From NCBI RefSeq assembly GCF_012271765.1, contig NZ_VRKO01000016.1:857666-921665 (forward strand): a stretch of DNA of 64,000 bases, written 5' to 3'. The notes beneath the pieces are model-generated. The model worked only from the letters and a program-made list of their open reading frames with translations, was not told where the DNA came from and did not search any database. This DNA comes from Erwinia rhapontici (lineage in GTDB: Bacteria > Pseudomonadota > Gammaproteobacteria > Enterobacterales > Enterobacteriaceae). Positions within the stretch are counted from its first letter, which is position 1, and every line of letters starts with the position of its first letter. Below are positions 48,726-59,664 of this stretch, in pieces. The translations under genes were made by a program, and so were the position numbers.

Positions 48726-50252
48726 TTAGCTTTCTTCCTGAATGGTCAGTTGCCAGCCCGTGACATCTTTCCAGTACGTCTGCTCACGTTCTAAATCCAG
48801 CTGAACCAGGTTGTTCTGGCTGAAGTAGCCGGCTGGGAACGTCAGGGTCCAGTTGCCATCATCGGTTTGCAGTTGAAGATCGCTCGGTTTAGTCGTCGCC
48901 TGGCGCTGATTATTGAGCAATGTCCCTAAACGCAACAGGAAAACCAGCGGCAGGAACTGCTTACGTTTAAACAGCGTAAGGCGCGGCATATCTTCCACTT
49001 TCACGCCTTTACGGTGGTAGCGTACCAGCGTGGCCAACAGCGTTTGTTGATCCTGATTAAACCCCGGGAGATTGGTATTTTGCAGGATATAAGCGGAATG
49101 CCGCTGCATACCGCTGTGGTTGATCGTCAGCCCAACCTCATGCAGCATCGCCGCCCACTTCAACAGAGCGGCAAGCTGCGGGTTCGCCTGCCGGGTATTC
49201 TGTGCGCGCCACTGCTCGTAGAGTAACTCTGTCGTTTCCAGAACTCTGCGCGCCTGATCGCTGTCGATAGCATAATGGTTCGCCAGGCTCTGGGCTGTGC
49301 GGCTGCGAATATCCTGATGACGGAAGCGGCCTTCCATTTCATACAACACACCTTCACGCAGTGCGCCGTCTGACAGGCGCAGTTCGCGGATCGCCAGGGC
49401 ATCAAACACGCCACAGAGAATGGCAAGGCCAGGCACAAAGACGCCTTTACGCTCGTCAGAGAGGCCTGGCAGGCTGAGTGCATCAAACGACTTGTGCTTG
49501 ATAACCTCGTTGTACAGCAACTCAAGGCGCTCCGGGGTGATCAGCTTTTCTTTCTCCCCCATCGCCAGCAGTACTTCGCAGGCTGCTTTAATCGTGCCAG
49601 AAGCACCCAGCGCAAACTGCCAGCCCATCAGACGATACTGCCACGCCAGGGTTTCCAGTTTTTGCACTGCTGCCAGCCGGGCGCGGTTAAAGTTCTCTTT
49701 ACTGATGGCGCCGCCAGGGAAGTACATATTGGCAAAGCTCACACAGCCCATGCGGCGGCTTTCAACCAGCTTGGGTTCAAAGTCTTCACCTATAACGAGC
49801 TCGGTGGATCCGCCACCGATGTCAATTACCAGCTTGCGGCCTTTTTCCGGTTGGGTATGTTCTACGCCCATAAAGATTAAACGGGCTTCTTCATGGCCGG
49901 AAATCACTTCAATCGGGTAAGGGATCACATCGGCTGCACGCTGGAGGAAGTCTTCCGCGTTAATTGCCTGGCGCAGGGTATGCGTACCGACAATCGTAAC
50001 GTTGGCCGGGCTGAAACCCTGTAAACGTTCGGCAAACAGCGCCAGACAGCCTAAACCGCGCTGAATAGCCTCTTCGCTCAGGACGTTATTGCTGTCCAGC
50101 CCGTCAGCCAGATGCACGCGTTGTTTCAGGCGTCCGAGCACCTGCATCGCCCCGTCAACTACGCGGGCAATCACCATGTGAAAACTGTTCGAACCCAAGT
50201 CAATGGCAGCAAATTCCTGCGGTTTGGGCGTACTTTTATGGGAAATTGGCAT
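48726..50252 (-). CDS. ppx: Exopolyphosphatase
   Basis: The 508-residue enzyme (E. coli 513) removes terminal phosphate from polyphosphate. The actin-like ATPase fold shows phosphate-1 [16 protein letters not shown] near the N-terminus and phosphate-2 [13 protein letters not shown] (about residues 138-150). The C-terminal HD-like domain contains [20 protein letters not shown]. It lies 5 bases after ppk, so the two opposing enzymes share an operon as in E. coli. Confidence 0.97.
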   Translation of the reverse strand: MPISHKSTPKPQEFAAIDLGSNSFHMVIARVVDGAMQVLGRLKQRVHLADGLDSNNVLSEEAIQRGLGCLALFAERLQGFSPANVTIVGTHTLRQAINAEDFLQRAADVIPYPIEVISGHEEARLIFMGVEHTQPEKGRKLVIDIGGGSTELVIGEDFEPKLVESRRMGCVSFANMYFPGGAISKENFNRARLAAVQKLETLAWQYRLMGWQFALGASGTIKAACEVLLAMGEKEKLITPERLELLYNEVIKHKSFDALSLPGLSDERKGVFVPGLAILCGVFDALAIRELRLSDGALREGVLYEMEGRFRHQDIRSRTAQSLANHYAIDSDQARRVLETTELLYEQWRAQNTRQANPQLAALLKWAAMLHEVGLTINHSGMQRHSAYILQNTNLPGFNQDQQTLLATLVRYHRKGVKVEDMPRLTLFKRKQFLPLVFLLRLGTLLNNQRQATTKPSDLQLQTDDGNWTLTFPAGYFSQNNLVQLDLEREQTYWKDVTGWQLTIQEES

Positions 50253-50257
50253 AGTGA

Positions 50258-52318
50258 TTAATCAGGTTGCTCGAGAGATTTAATGTAATCGTAAATTGCA
50301 AGCTGGGCCCGGACCTTGCGGCGGTTACCGCGCGGAACATATCGGTTGCTTAACTCTTTATCGACGTAACGTGCTTTCAGCGTATCACTTAACAGGATGG
50401 CAATAATATCCAGCACACGCTGTTTAAGAATGGGGTCAAGTATGGAGACAGCCACTTCGATACGATAATCGATGTTGCGTGTCATCCAGTCTGCGGAGGA
50501 GAGGAAGACTTTTTTGTCGCCGCCGTTATCAAAAATATAGACCCTGTCATGCTCAAGATAACGGTCAACAATGCTGATCACACGAATATTATCGCTGATC
50601 CCTTCCAGATTGGGGATCAGGGAGCACATGCCGCGCACCAGCAGATTAACCTTAACGCCAACGCTGGAGGCGGTATACAGCCGATCGACCAGCCCCTTAT
50701 CCACCAGGTTATTGATCTTCAGCGTAATACCCGCCGAAATTCCTTTTTGCGCATTGGCAATCTCGGCATCAATCAGTTGGTACAGCATTTTGCGCGAGTT
50801 CTGCGGTGACACCATCAGGTGCTCAAAGCTGACCGGGCGATACGGGTTTTCGATAAAGTTAAACACCCGGCGCACTTCGTTAGTGATACGCGCATCGGCG
50901 GTCAGCAACGAGTAGTCGGTGTAGATACGCGCGGTTTTCTCGTTAAAGTTACCGGTGCCGATGTGCGCATAGCGGGCAATCTCTCCGTTTTCACGGCGCG
51001 AAATCAGGAACAGCTTGGCGTGAATCTTCAGTCCGGGAGCGGAGAAAATTACATGCACGCCGGCTTCCGTCAGGCGTTTCGCCCAGTGAATATTGGCTTC
51101 TTCATCGAAACGCGCCTGCAGCTCGACGACCACGGTAACTTTCTTACCGTTATAGGCGGCATGGATCATCGCATCGATGATGCGTGAATTCTTCGCCACG
51201 CGGTAAATATTGATTTTTATTGCCAGTACCGCCGGGTCAAATGACGCCTGGCGCAGCAGTTCAAGCACATGCTCGAAGGTGTGATACGGATAATAGAGCA
51301 GCACGTCACGGTTGCGGATCGCATCAAAGCCGTTGCGGAAGCGATCAAACCAGATATGGCGCAGCTGCGGCAGAGGTTTGTTGACCAGATTCGCTTTGCC
51401 CACGTTCGGGAAGCTGATGAAGTCTTTGAAGTTATGGTAACGACCGCCGGGCACAATGGAGTCGTAATTGGAAATGTTCAGCTTTTTACGCAGCAGTTCA
51501 ACCATGGCATCAGGCATATCGCGCTGATAAACAAACCGTACCGGCTCGGCATTCAGGCGCTGTTTCAGGCTTGAGGACATCAGCTCCAGCAGGCTCGATT
51601 CCATTTCAGTGACCAGATCGTACTCGGCGTCACGGGTCATTTTCATCGAGTAGGCATTCAGCGCATCGTAGTCGAAGAAGCCACGAAAAATGTCACCCAG
51701 GCAATAGCGCAGAATATTATCCAGCAGAATCATTGGTTTTCTGCGACGCGGGGTTTCCGGCGGCAGATTGACGAAACGCGGAACTTTATCTGACGGAATT
51801 TCCAGCAACGCGTAACGAATGTCTTCACCACGAATAATCTCTACGGCCAGGTAGGTATAATCGTCTTTCAGGAACTCGATCAGATCGGTGTCGTGATTGA
51901 TCAAGATCGGCGTGATGTGCTGGCGAAGATGGTGTTTAAAATAGTGCCGCAGCCAGCTCTGCTGATTAGGAGAGAGCTGGCGTTCGTTGATCAGGAAGAT
52001 CTGATTACGCGCCATTTCCAGCAACAGGTCGTTATACAGACTGTCGAACTCCTGGTCAGCTTTCAGCACCCGCGCCTGAATTTTTTTTAGTAAATGGCGT
52101 GGCGTGCTGGGGGAACCCTGCTCTTCTCCAATCAGAATGCGGCGTTTGAGATCGGCAAAACGAACTTTATAAAACTCTTCCAGATTATTGGAATAGATAC
52201 CAAGAAAGCGCATACGTTCAATCAGCGGGTTGGTTTTGTCTGCCGCTTCTTGTAAAACGCGTTCATTAAAGGATAGCCAACTTAACTCTTTCTCTATATA
52301 CAGCTTTTCCTGACCCAT
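50258..52318 (-). CDS. ppk: Polyphosphate kinase
   Basis: A membrane-associated kinase of 686 residues (E. coli 688) that makes polyphosphate from ATP. The phospho-accepting histidine lies in [11 protein letters not shown] and the second essential histidine in [10 protein letters not shown]; both are in phospholipase-D-like folds. The N-terminus is [14 protein letters not shown]. Start 52318 has GGAG six bases upstream; the frame to 52357 adds 13 unsupported residues. A Pho-box-like sequence lies upstream. Confidence 0.98.
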   Translation of the reverse strand: MGQEKLYIEKELSWLSFNERVLQEAADKTNPLIERMRFLGIYSNNLEEFYKVRFADLKRRILIGEEQGSPSTPRHLLKKIQARVLKADQEFDSLYNDLLLEMARNQIFLINERQLSPNQQSWLRHYFKHHLRQHITPILINHDTDLIEFLKDDYTYLAVEIIRGEDIRYALLEIPSDKVPRFVNLPPETPRRRKPMILLDNILRYCLGDIFRGFFDYDALNAYSMKMTRDAEYDLVTEMESSLLELMSSSLKQRLNAEPVRFVYQRDMPDAMVELLRKKLNISNYDSIVPGGRYHNFKDFISFPNVGKANLVNKPLPQLRHIWFDRFRNGFDAIRNRDVLLYYPYHTFEHVLELLRQASFDPAVLAIKINIYRVAKNSRIIDAMIHAAYNGKKVTVVVELQARFDEEANIHWAKRLTEAGVHVIFSAPGLKIHAKLFLISRRENGEIARYAHIGTGNFNEKTARIYTDYSLLTADARITNEVRRVFNFIENPYRPVSFEHLMVSPQNSRKMLYQLIDAEIANAQKGISAGITLKINNLVDKGLVDRLYTASSVGVKVNLLVRGMCSLIPNLEGISDNIRVISIVDRYLEHDRVYIFDNGGDKKVFLSSADWMTRNIDYRIEVAVSILDPILKQRVLDIIAILLSDTLKARYVDKELSNRYVPRGNRRKVRAQLAIYDYIKSLEQPD

Positions 52319-52371
52319 TTTTACTCCGTTCGGCTGATTCAGGATGAAGGTATCCATTGTCCTGAAACATT

Positions 52372-52389
52372 ATGGCGAGAGTATGGCAG
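52372..52389 (-). promoter_or_regulatory. Possible Pho box upstream of ppk
   Basis: On the minus strand CTGCCAT-ACTC-TCGCCAT has the 7-4-7 layout of a PhoB half-site pair (6/7 and 4/7 matches to CTGTCAT). It could serve ppk, the divergent pst operon, or both. The match is modest. Confidence 0.35.
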
Positions 52390-52462
52390 CATTGTCCAAT
52401 GCCCGATGAATGTTGATTGTCTTATTAATCACATACGGGCAACATAGCGGCTTCTAAGCATA

Positions 52463-54619
52463 ATGGAAAACCACCCTGATATGACTGATCGCCCAATCCC
52501 TGTTCACGACAACGCCGGGCGCCGCCGCAGGATTGATCGGCTGACGCGACGTGTGGTAACGGCGTGTGGGGTGGCGATCCTGCTGGTGATGACACTGCTG
52601 TTCTTCTGGCTGATTTGGGTGGTGGTGCCACTCTTTATCAGCCCTGGGATGCAGGCAGATAACAACATTAAGCTCTGGCAGAGCAGTCCTGCGGTTGCCA
52701 TGGGAATGGACAGGCAGCAACAGTGGGGCTGGCGCATTGACCGTCAGGGCAGCGGGCGCTTTGTGCCGCTCAGTGCTCAACCTCCTTCCTCTGCAGTAAC
52801 GCTGTTGCGCGGTACTATCCGGGCAGCGAGCAGTGCCGATCATAGTAGTGTGCTGTTGTTGTCAGATAGCGGCTCAATGGTGTTAGTTAAACCCGATTTT
52901 CCTCCCGGTGAGGAACCCCGCTGGACATTCCCGCTGGGCGATGTCCCACTTTCCAACGGGGAAGATCATGTGCGTCAGTTCAGTCTGGCGCAGACCGCTG
53001 AAAACCGCTGGCAGGTTGCACTGGCGACCGCCGATCATATTACGCTATGGCAACTCAATGCTCAGCAGCCAGCGCAAAACTACCGGCTGAACGTGCGTGA
53101 CGTCGATCAGTTGCTGTTATCGCCCGATGGCAGCCTGTTATTTACCCTTTCTGGCGCTCAGTTGCGCGTCTGGCGACTTGGTAACGGTGAGCCCCAGCTG
53201 CGTGATTCTCTGATGCTGGCCGAGCCACCGAAAAACATCGCGTTGCTGAGTGGGGGGAATTCCTTGCTCATTTCCGATGGGCAGGGGATTTCCCAGTGGT
53301 TTGATATTGCAAGCTCCAGTGGCCCACATTTGCGTTATATCCGTCATTTTGAGGGGGCGCAGTGGCAGCCTCTGCTCTTTACCGAACCGCACCGTCGTGT
53401 TTTCGCCACCCTGAGTCCGCAGGGTGAGCTGAAGCTGTTTGCCAGTAAGCAGCAGGGCGCGATCCTCAGCCGACAGCTGGCGCCGGGTATTGAACTGGCG
53501 CAGTTCTCCCAGGAGGGCGATGGCTTATTGGTTGAACGTGCCGGGCACTGGCAGCATTATCGTCTGACTAACCCGTGGCCCGATCTCAGCTGGCGCAATC
53601 TGTGGCAGAAAGTCTGGTATGAAAACTATCCGGAGCCGGCCTGGGTCTGGCAGTCCACCTCGGCCAATGATTACTACCAGGGGAAATTTAGCCTGATCCC
53701 GATGGTGGCGGGCACGTTGAAAGCCGCAGGGCTGGCGATGCTGTTTGCGACGCCACTGGCACTGGCGGCCGCCATGTACACCGCCTGGTTTATGACGCCT
53801 CAGCTACGGCGTTGGGTGAAACCCACCATTGAAATGATGGGCGCGTTACCCAGCGTGGTGATTGGTCTGATTGCCGGGCTGTGGCTGGCCCCAAAAATTG
53901 CCGATCGGCTGCTTGGGGTACTGCTACTGCCTTTACTGCTGGCTGCGGTGCTGTTGCTGTGTGGTTGGATGGTGCAAAAACTGCCCCCTCGCTGGCGTAA
54001 ACGTGCGTTTGCTGAAGGGCGTGAAGTCCTGCTATTGCTGCCGCTGTTGTTACTGACGGCGACAGGCTCCCTGTGGCTCATCCCGCTGGCGGAGCAGGCA
54101 CTCTGGGGACAGGGACTGGCCGATCACATCAGCGCAGACTATCAGCAGCGCAACCTGTTGGTGGCGGGTGTGGCGATGGGCTTTGCTCTGGTCCCACTGA
54201 TTTTCACGCTGGCAGAAGATGCTATTTTTAGTGTTCCGGCCTCACTGGGGCAGGGATCGCTGGCGCTGGGGGCGACACCGTGGCAAACCCTGACGCGCGT
54301 GGTACTGCCGGGGGCCTCTTCCGGTATCTTCGCCGCCCTGATGATCGGGTTTGGCCGCGCGATTGGCGAAACGATGATTGTGCTGATGGCTACCGGTAAT
54401 ACGCCGGTGACCGACGGGGGGCTGTTTGAAGGATTACGTTCACTGGCGGCCAATGTGGCGGTAGAAATGCCGGAAGCGGCGGCGGGCAGCACCCATTACC
54501 GTATTCTGTTCCTGTCGGCGCTGGTGCTGCTGATCTTCACGCTGGTGGTCAATACCGTTGCCGAGATGGTGCGTCAGCGACTGCGGCAGCGTTACAGCCA
54601 GCAGGAGGTGCAGGGATGA
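52463..54619 (+). CDS. Phosphate ABC transporter permease PstC-like, enlarged
   Basis: A 718-residue permease, more than twice the size of E. coli PstC (319). One membrane segment (about 34-57) is followed by about 310 residues outside the membrane with repeated strand motifs such as LLLSPDGSLLFTLSGAQLRVWRLG, resembling a WD40-type propeller. The C-terminal half (about 405-705) is the PstC permease with MMGALPSVVIGLIAGLWLAP and the loop GATPWQTLTRVVLPGASSGIFAA. It heads pstC-pstA-pstB and overlaps pstA by four bases. No pstS is adjacent. The start is uncertain; ATG 52481 is an alternative. Confidence 0.85.
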   Translation: MENHPDMTDRPIPVHDNAGRRRRIDRLTRRVVTACGVAILLVMTLLFFWLIWVVVPLFISPGMQADNNIKLWQSSPAVAMGMDRQQQWGWRIDRQGSGRFVPLSAQPPSSAVTLLRGTIRAASSADHSSVLLLSDSGSMVLVKPDFPPGEEPRWTFPLGDVPLSNGEDHVRQFSLAQTAENRWQVALATADHITLWQLNAQQPAQNYRLNVRDVDQLLLSPDGSLLFTLSGAQLRVWRLGNGEPQLRDSLMLAEPPKNIALLSGGNSLLISDGQGISQWFDIASSSGPHLRYIRHFEGAQWQPLLFTEPHRRVFATLSPQGELKLFASKQQGAILSRQLAPGIELAQFSQEGDGLLVERAGHWQHYRLTNPWPDLSWRNLWQKVWYENYPEPAWVWQSTSANDYYQGKFSLIPMVAGTLKAAGLAMLFATPLALAAAMYTAWFMTPQLRRWVKPTIEMMGALPSVVIGLIAGLWLAPKIADRLLGVLLLPLLLAAVLLLCGWMVQKLPPRWRKRAFAEGREVLLLLPLLLLTATGSLWLIPLAEQALWGQGLADHISADYQQRNLLVAGVAMGFALVPLIFTLAEDAIFSVPASLGQGSLALGATPWQTLTRVVLPGASSGIFAALMIGFGRAIGETMIVLMATGNTPVTDGGLFEGLRSLAANVAVEMPEAAAGSTHYRILFLSALVLLIFTLVVNTVAEMVRQRLRQRYSQQEVQG

Positions 54620-56262
54620 ATGCGGTAAAGAATAATCACCGCTGGCGCTGGCTCACTGGTGGCGCTGTTGCCGTCAGTCTGCTGGCCTTCCTGTTGCTGA
54701 TTACCCTGCTGGCCTGGCAGGGGCTGCGTTATTTCTGGCCGCAGCCGCTGGAACTGTTCACGCTGAATACCCCGCAAGGTCAGGTACAGGTACTGGGCGA
54801 GGTCACCCAGCAGCAGACCGTATCGCGCCAGCAGCTGGTCGCCAGCGGCCAGCGAGATGCTGCGGGTCTGCCTGACAGCGTGACACGTTATCTGATTAAA
54901 ACCGGTAACCGTGATTTCGATGCGCCTGACTTTCGTACGGTACTGTCCAGCGATGCGATCGCCAGGGAAACACCCCCGCAGGTCATCGTGTTGCAACGCC
55001 GCTCAGGCGGCAATGCCTATGGCTGGTTCGAAGGGCTGCGTGAAGATAGCCATTTGTTAACCTCCCAGGACCCTGGCAAGACCTTACAGCAGCGTTTATT
55101 GCAGGCTCGTCAGCGGATTGACGAGGCAGAGAAACTGCGGCGCAAGAACATGGCGCGGCTGAACGCACAGATGGAGTCGCTGGAGCAACAGCGGCAGCAT
55201 CTGCGAGACGAAAAGCGCTATAACCCCGAGGCCCAGTCGGTGTATCAGGCGGATCGCGCCGAACTGCAACGTCAGTTCGCCCGTCAGGCGGCCAGACTCG
55301 CAACGCTTCAGCGTGAAAGCAACAATACGGCGGTGCTGCTGCGGGATGCCAGCGGTGTGCAGCATGAGATTTCGCTGGCGCAGATTATTGCTGCCTGGCA
55401 GCCCAATGCGATGACCACCGGTATGAAGTGGCGACATTTTGGCAGCCAGCTGTGGCACTTTGTCAGTGATTCTGGCGGCGGGAGCCAGGGAGAGGGCGGT
55501 ATCTTCCCGGCAATCTTTGGTACGGTACTGATGGTGTTGCTGATGTCGGTGGTGGTGATGCCGCTGGGGGTGATTGCCGCCATCTGGCTACATGAGTATG
55601 CCGGACGCAATCTGTTAACCCGGCTGGTGCGTATTGCCGTCGTCAACCTGGCGGGGGTGCCATCGATTGTCTATGGCGTGTTCGGCCTGGGGTTCTTCGT
55701 CTGGTTTATGGGCGGCAGCCTCGATCGTCTGTTTTTCTCCAGCGCCTTGCCGAACCCGACCTTTGGCACGCCAGGCCTGCTCTGGGCATCACTGACCCTG
55801 GCGTTGCTGACATTGCCAGTGGTGATTGTCGCCACTGAAGAGGGGCTGTCGCGCATTCCGGGTTCATTGCGCCAGGGTGCGCTGGCGCTGGGGGCGACGA
55901 AGGCAGAGATGCTGTGGCACGTGGTGTTACCGCAGGCATTACCGGCGATGCTTACCGGGCTGATCCTGGCGGTGGCACGTGCCGCTGGAGAAACCGCTCC
56001 ACTGATGCTGGTGGGCGTGGTGAAGATGGTCCCGGAGCTGCCGATAGACTCGCTGTTCCCTTATTTACATCTGGATCGTAAATTTATGCACCTTGGTTTT
56101 CAGATTTACGATCTGGCGTTCCAAAGCCCCAATGCCGAAGCCGATCGCCCGCTGGTATTTGCCACGGCGCTGCTGTTGGTGTTGCTGATTCTGGGGTTAA
56201 ATCTGATGGCGATGGTCCTTCGCCACCGTCTGCGCGAGCGCTACCGTGCGCTGATGCATTAA
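54616..56262 (+). CDS. Phosphate ABC transporter permease PstA-like, enlarged
   Basis: A 548-residue permease (E. coli PstA 296). One membrane segment (about 16-38) precedes a 250-residue extracytoplasmic insert that includes a predicted coiled coil at about residues 155-236, rich in Gln, Arg and Glu. The permease domain starts near residue 296 and carries [15 protein letters not shown] and the EAA loop [26 protein letters not shown]. The ATG lies in the ATGA overlap with the upstream permease. pstB follows after 14 bases. Confidence 0.88.
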   Translation: MNAVKNNHRWRWLTGGAVAVSLLAFLLLITLLAWQGLRYFWPQPLELFTLNTPQGQVQVLGEVTQQQTVSRQQLVASGQRDAAGLPDSVTRYLIKTGNRDFDAPDFRTVLSSDAIARETPPQVIVLQRRSGGNAYGWFEGLREDSHLLTSQDPGKTLQQRLLQARQRIDEAEKLRRKNMARLNAQMESLEQQRQHLRDEKRYNPEAQSVYQADRAELQRQFARQAARLATLQRESNNTAVLLRDASGVQHEISLAQIIAAWQPNAMTTGMKWRHFGSQLWHFVSDSGGGSQGEGGIFPAIFGTVLMVLLMSVVVMPLGVIAAIWLHEYAGRNLLTRLVRIAVVNLAGVPSIVYGVFGLGFFVWFMGGSLDRLFFSSALPNPTFGTPGLLWASLTLALLTLPVVIVATEEGLSRIPGSLRQGALALGATKAEMLWHVVLPQALPAMLTGLILAVARAAGETAPLMLVGVVKMVPELPIDSLFPYLHLDRKFMHLGFQIYDLAFQSPNAEADRPLVFATALLLVLLILGLNLMAMVLRHRLRERYRALMH

Positions 56263-56276
56263 CACGGAATTCCGTT

Positions 56277-57053
56277 ATGACTGCGATGTTTGATGACAAC
56301 GAAACCGCGCTTGAGATTGATAACCTCTGTTTGTGGTATGGCGATAAAGCCGCGCTGAATAACATCAGCCTGAGAGTGCCTAAAAACCGCATTACGGCGT
56401 TGATTGGTCCATCAGGCTGTGGGAAATCAACGCTGTTACGCTGTTTTAACCGTATGAACGATCTGATTGATGGTTGTCGCATTGAAGGGGATATCCGCCT
56501 GCAACAGCAGTCAATCCTCGGCCATAATCAGGATCTCTCTGCGCTGCGTCGCCGCGTGGGCATGGTGTTTCAACGGCCTAATCCCTTCCCGAAAACCATT
56601 TACGATAATGTGGTATACGGTCTGAGGTTGATGGGCGTGCGTGACAGGCGTGTACTGGATGAAGCGGTGGAGCGTGCGCTGCGTGCTGCGGCGCTGTGGC
56701 CAGAGGTGAAAGATAACCTTTGGCAAAATGCCCTCACGCTGTCGAGCGGACAGCAGCAGCGCCTGGTGATCGCCAGGGCTATCGCCATTGAGCCTGAAAT
56801 CCTGCTGCTGGATGAGCCGACCTCGGCACTGGATCCGATTTCGACGCTGGTGATAGAAGAGCTGATGACATCGTTAAAACAGCACTTCACGCTGATTCTG
56901 GTCACGCACAATATGCAGCAGGCGGCACGTGTGTCGGACTATACGGCGTTTATGCACCAGGGGAGTGTGGTGGAGTTTGGCATGACCGATGATCTGTTTA
57001 CGTCACCGCGTCAGCGTCGTACTGAGGATTATATTACCGGACGATATGGTTAA
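56277..57053 (+). CDS. pstB: Phosphate ABC transporter ATPase PstB
   Basis: The 258-residue ATPase has Walker [10 protein letters not shown] (about residues 44-52), the Q-loop [19 protein letters not shown] typical of PstB, the signature [14 protein letters not shown] and Walker [12 protein letters not shown]. It would power the two permeases encoded just upstream. phoU, which follows pstB in E. coli, is absent. A terminator at 57075-57100 ends the operon. Whether a complete pstSCAB-phoU exists elsewhere cannot be seen. Confidence 0.93.
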   Translation: MTAMFDDNETALEIDNLCLWYGDKAALNNISLRVPKNRITALIGPSGCGKSTLLRCFNRMNDLIDGCRIEGDIRLQQQSILGHNQDLSALRRRVGMVFQRPNPFPKTIYDNVVYGLRLMGVRDRRVLDEAVERALRAAALWPEVKDNLWQNALTLSSGQQQRLVIARAIAIEPEILLLDEPTSALDPISTLVIEELMTSLKQHFTLILVTHNMQQAARVSDYTAFMHQGSVVEFGMTDDLFTSPRQRRTEDYITGRYG

Positions 57054-57074
57054 TTTGGTGGAGGTCATTGATAT

Positions 57075-57100
57075 GGGCGGACAGGAAAAAAGGTCCGCCC
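57075..57100. terminator. REP-like terminator between pstB and purN
   Basis: GGGCGGAC (57075-57082) pairs with GTCCGCCC (57093-57100) around an A-rich loop. The same GGGCGGACC palindrome type recurs elsewhere in the window. Confidence 0.65.
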
Positions 57101-57116
57101 TTACGCAGGTAAGGCA

Positions 57117-57755
57117 TTATTCGAATGCATGTCCTTCAGCGGACAACGGCTGACCGTCAAGCCATGCGGCATCGTCGCGCATAGCCAGTCGGCCATCCAC
57201 AAACCAGCCGACGACCAGTGGATAAATCGCATGTTCCTGGTGCTGAACGCGCGCAGCAACATCCGCTTCGCTGTCGTTGCTGTACACCGGCACTTTTGCC
57301 TGCAGGATCACCGGACCGCCGTCCAGCTCTTCGGTGACAAAATGCACCGAGGTGCCGTGCTCGTCGTCACCGTTCTCGATGGCCTGGCGATGCGTATGCA
57401 GCCCCGGGTATTTCGGTAACAGCGAAGGATGGATATTCAGCATCCGACCGGCATAGTGCTGAACAAATGCCGGGCTGAGGATGCGCATGTAACCGGCCAG
57501 TACCACCAGATCGGGGGCGTAAGCGTCAATCTCCAGCATCAGTTGGCGATCGAACGCTTCACGGTCGGCAAACTGCGCAGCAGACAGCGCATGAGCAGCA
57601 ACGTTCGCCTCACGCGCACGTTCCAGACCAAAGGCCTCAGCCTTGTTACTGAACACGGCAGCAACGCTGCCGTGAATCCGTCCCTGCTGGCAGGCGTCCA
57701 GGATTGCCTGTAAATTGCTTCCATTACCGGAAACCAGCACGACTATGCGTTTCAT
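57117..57755 (-). CDS. purN: Phosphoribosylglycinamide formyltransferase
   Basis: The 212-residue enzyme transfers a formyl group from 10-formyl-THF to GAR in purine synthesis. The N-terminal [16 protein letters not shown] loop binds phosphate, and [12 protein letters not shown] carries the catalytic Asn and His. The invariant aspartate lies in the [14 protein letters not shown] segment. The start overlaps purM by four bases. Confidence 0.98.
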   Translation of the reverse strand: MKRIVVLVSGNGSNLQAILDACQQGRIHGSVAAVFSNKAEAFGLERAREANVAAHALSAAQFADREAFDRQLMLEIDAYAPDLVVLAGYMRILSPAFVQHYAGRMLNIHPSLLPKYPGLHTHRQAIENGDDEHGTSVHFVTEELDGGPVILQAKVPVYSNDSEADVAARVQHQEHAIYPLVVGWFVDGRLAMRDDAAWLDGQPLSAEGHAFE

Positions 57756-58792
57756 GCGTTAATAACCACACGTTCTTCAGAGTCAGAGGCTTTGATGACA
57801 CCGATTTTCCAGGCTTTTTCGCCTGCATCAGTCATCAATTGTACCGCTTTGTCGGCGTCTGCCGGACTCAGGGCAATCACCATGCCGACACCACAGTTAA
57901 AGGTGCGGTACATCTCAAAGCGGCTGACGTTACCGGCCTGCTGCATCCAGCCAAAGACGGCTGGCCATTCCCAGCTTGACTCGTCCAGAACAGCCTGAGT
58001 GTTATCCGGCAGTACGCGCGGAATATTTTCCCAGAAACCGCCGCCAGTCAGGTGGGCAATCGCATGGACATCCACCTGTTCGATCAGGCTGAGGATGTTT
58101 TTCACGTAGATGCGGGTTGGAGCCAGCAGATGGTCAGACAGCGTTTTGCCTTCAAGCTGAGTGGTTTCCGGGTCAGTTTTGCTGACTTCCAGAATTTTGC
58201 GCACCAGCGAGTAGCCGTTGGAGTGAGGGCCGCTTGAACCCAGGGCGATCAGAACGTCGCCATCGGCCACTTTGCTGCCGTCGATAATTTCGGATTTCTC
58301 AACCACGCCGACACAGAAGCCTGCCACGTCGTAATCTTCACCGTGGTACATACCTGGCATTTCAGCGGTTTCGCCGCCCACCAGCGCACAGCCAGACTGT
58401 GAACAGCCTTCAGCGATGCCGGTGATCACACTGGCTGCCGTGTCAACGTCCAGCTTGCCGGTTGCATAATAATCCAGGAAGAACAGAGGCTCTGCGCCCT
58501 GTACCACCAGATCGTTAACGCACATCGCGACCAGATCGATACCGATGGTATCGTGGCGTTTAAGGTCCATCGCCAGACGCAGCTTGGTGCCGACGCCGTC
58601 AGTGCCGGAAACCAGGATAGGTTCACGGTATTTTTGCGGCAGTGCACAAAGGGCACCGAAACCGCCCAGTCCACCCATCACTTCCGGGCGACGAGTCTTT
58701 TTCACTACGCCTTTGATACGGTCGACTAAAGCATTGCCAGCATCGATATCTACGCCGGCGTCTTTATAGCTGAGAGAGGTTTTGTCGGTCAC
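57752..58792 (-). CDS. purM: Phosphoribosylformylglycinamidine cyclo-ligase
   Basis: The 346-residue AIR synthetase (E. coli 345) closes the imidazole ring of FGAM with ATP. Family motifs include [45 protein letters not shown] and [11 protein letters not shown]. It heads purMN with a strong PurR box upstream and is divergent from upp, as in E. coli. Confidence 0.98.
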   Translation of the reverse strand: MTDKTSLSYKDAGVDIDAGNALVDRIKGVVKKTRRPEVMGGLGGFGALCALPQKYREPILVSGTDGVGTKLRLAMDLKRHDTIGIDLVAMCVNDLVVQGAEPLFFLDYYATGKLDVDTAASVITGIAEGCSQSGCALVGGETAEMPGMYHGEDYDVAGFCVGVVEKSEIIDGSKVADGDVLIALGSSGPHSNGYSLVRKILEVSKTDPETTQLEGKTLSDHLLAPTRIYVKNILSLIEQVDVHAIAHLTGGGFWENIPRVLPDNTQAVLDESSWEWPAVFGWMQQAGNVSRFEMYRTFNCGVGMVIALSPADADKAVQLMTDAGEKAWKIGVIKASDSEERVVINA

Positions 58793-58846
58793 TGCGAAAT
58801 CCCCACGCGGTTTGCGGTTGGTGTGGTGGTAAGTTTAAGCGCGGCA

Positions 58847-58875
58847 ATTCTAGCAGCGCAGGCAAACGTTTGCGA
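58847..58875 (-). promoter_or_regulatory. purMN promoter with strong PurR box
   Basis: The 16-base AGGCAAACGTTTGCGA (58860-58875) nearly equals the PurR consensus ACGCAAACGTTTGCGT. It overlaps the -35 position of a minus-strand promoter whose -10 is TAGAAT (58847-58852, 17-base spacer). Purine repression is a safe inference. Confidence 0.82.
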
Positions 58876-58988
58876 GTGCCATCTTATTGCGCATTGCGGA
58901 TAGCTGGATTTTAGCTAATTCTTAGAGGGGTTGCAGGAGATGTGCAAAGTATTGCACTAAGTCATATGGCGCCGGGGATAAATGGCGC

Positions 58989-59010
58989 TATAATCTCGCG
59001 ATTTTTTTTT
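58989..59010 (+). promoter_or_regulatory. upp promoter and UTP-sensitive start region
   Basis: A perfect TATAAT (58989-58994) is followed five bases later by G59000, A59001 and nine T (59002-59010). In E. coli upp, start at the G or the A before a T run, with slippage at high UTP, controls expression. The layout here is the same with a long T run. Confidence 0.75.
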
Positions 59011-59037
59011 GCAGCTTAACACTCCGGGAGTACAACA

Positions 59038-59664
59038 ATGAAGATCGTGGAAGTCAAACACCCGCTGGTCAAACATAAACTGGGTCTGATGCGGGAACAT
59101 GATGTAAGCACCAAACGTTTCCGTGAACTCGCATCAGAAGTGGGAAGTCTGCTGACTTATGAAGCCACTGCCGATTTGGAAACCGAAACCGTGACCATTG
59201 AAGGCTGGAACGGTCCGGTTGAAATCGAACAGATCAAAGGTAAAAAAATTACCGTTGTCCCTATTCTGCGTGCTGGTCTCGGCATGATGGAAGGTGTGCT
59301 GGAACATGTGCCAAGCGCCCGCATCAGTGTCGTTGGCGTGTACCGCGATGAAGAAACACTGGAGCCAGTACCCTATTTCCAGAAGTTGGTGTCCAACATC
59401 GAAGAGCGCCTGGCACTGGTGGTTGACCCGATGCTGGCAACCGGTGGTTCGATGATTGCTACTATCGACCTGCTGAAAAAAGCGGGCTGTAACAGCATTA
59501 AGGTGCTGGTACTGGTCGCGGCACCGGAAGGTATTGCTGCGCTGGAAAAAGCGCACCCGGATGTTGAGCTGTACACTGCCTCAGTCGATCAGGGGCTGAA
59601 CGAGAAGGGGTATATTATCCCAGGCCTCGGCGATGCAGGCGATAAGATCTTCGGTACTAAATAA
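59038..59664 (+). CDS. upp: Uracil phosphoribosyltransferase
   Basis: The 208-residue salvage enzyme makes UMP from uracil and PRPP. The PRPP-binding motif is [17 protein letters not shown] and the uracil-binding C-terminus is [21 protein letters not shown]. Its length equals E. coli Upp. It precedes the uracil permease gene uraA, but a repeat array and a terminator-like hairpin stand between them. Confidence 0.98.
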   Translation: MKIVEVKHPLVKHKLGLMREHDVSTKRFRELASEVGSLLTYEATADLETETVTIEGWNGPVEIEQIKGKKITVVPILRAGLGMMEGVLEHVPSARISVVGVYRDEETLEPVPYFQKLVSNIEERLALVVDPMLATGGSMIATIDLLKKAGCNSIKVLVLVAAPEGIAALEKAHPDVELYTASVDQGLNEKGYIIPGLGDAGDKIFGTK

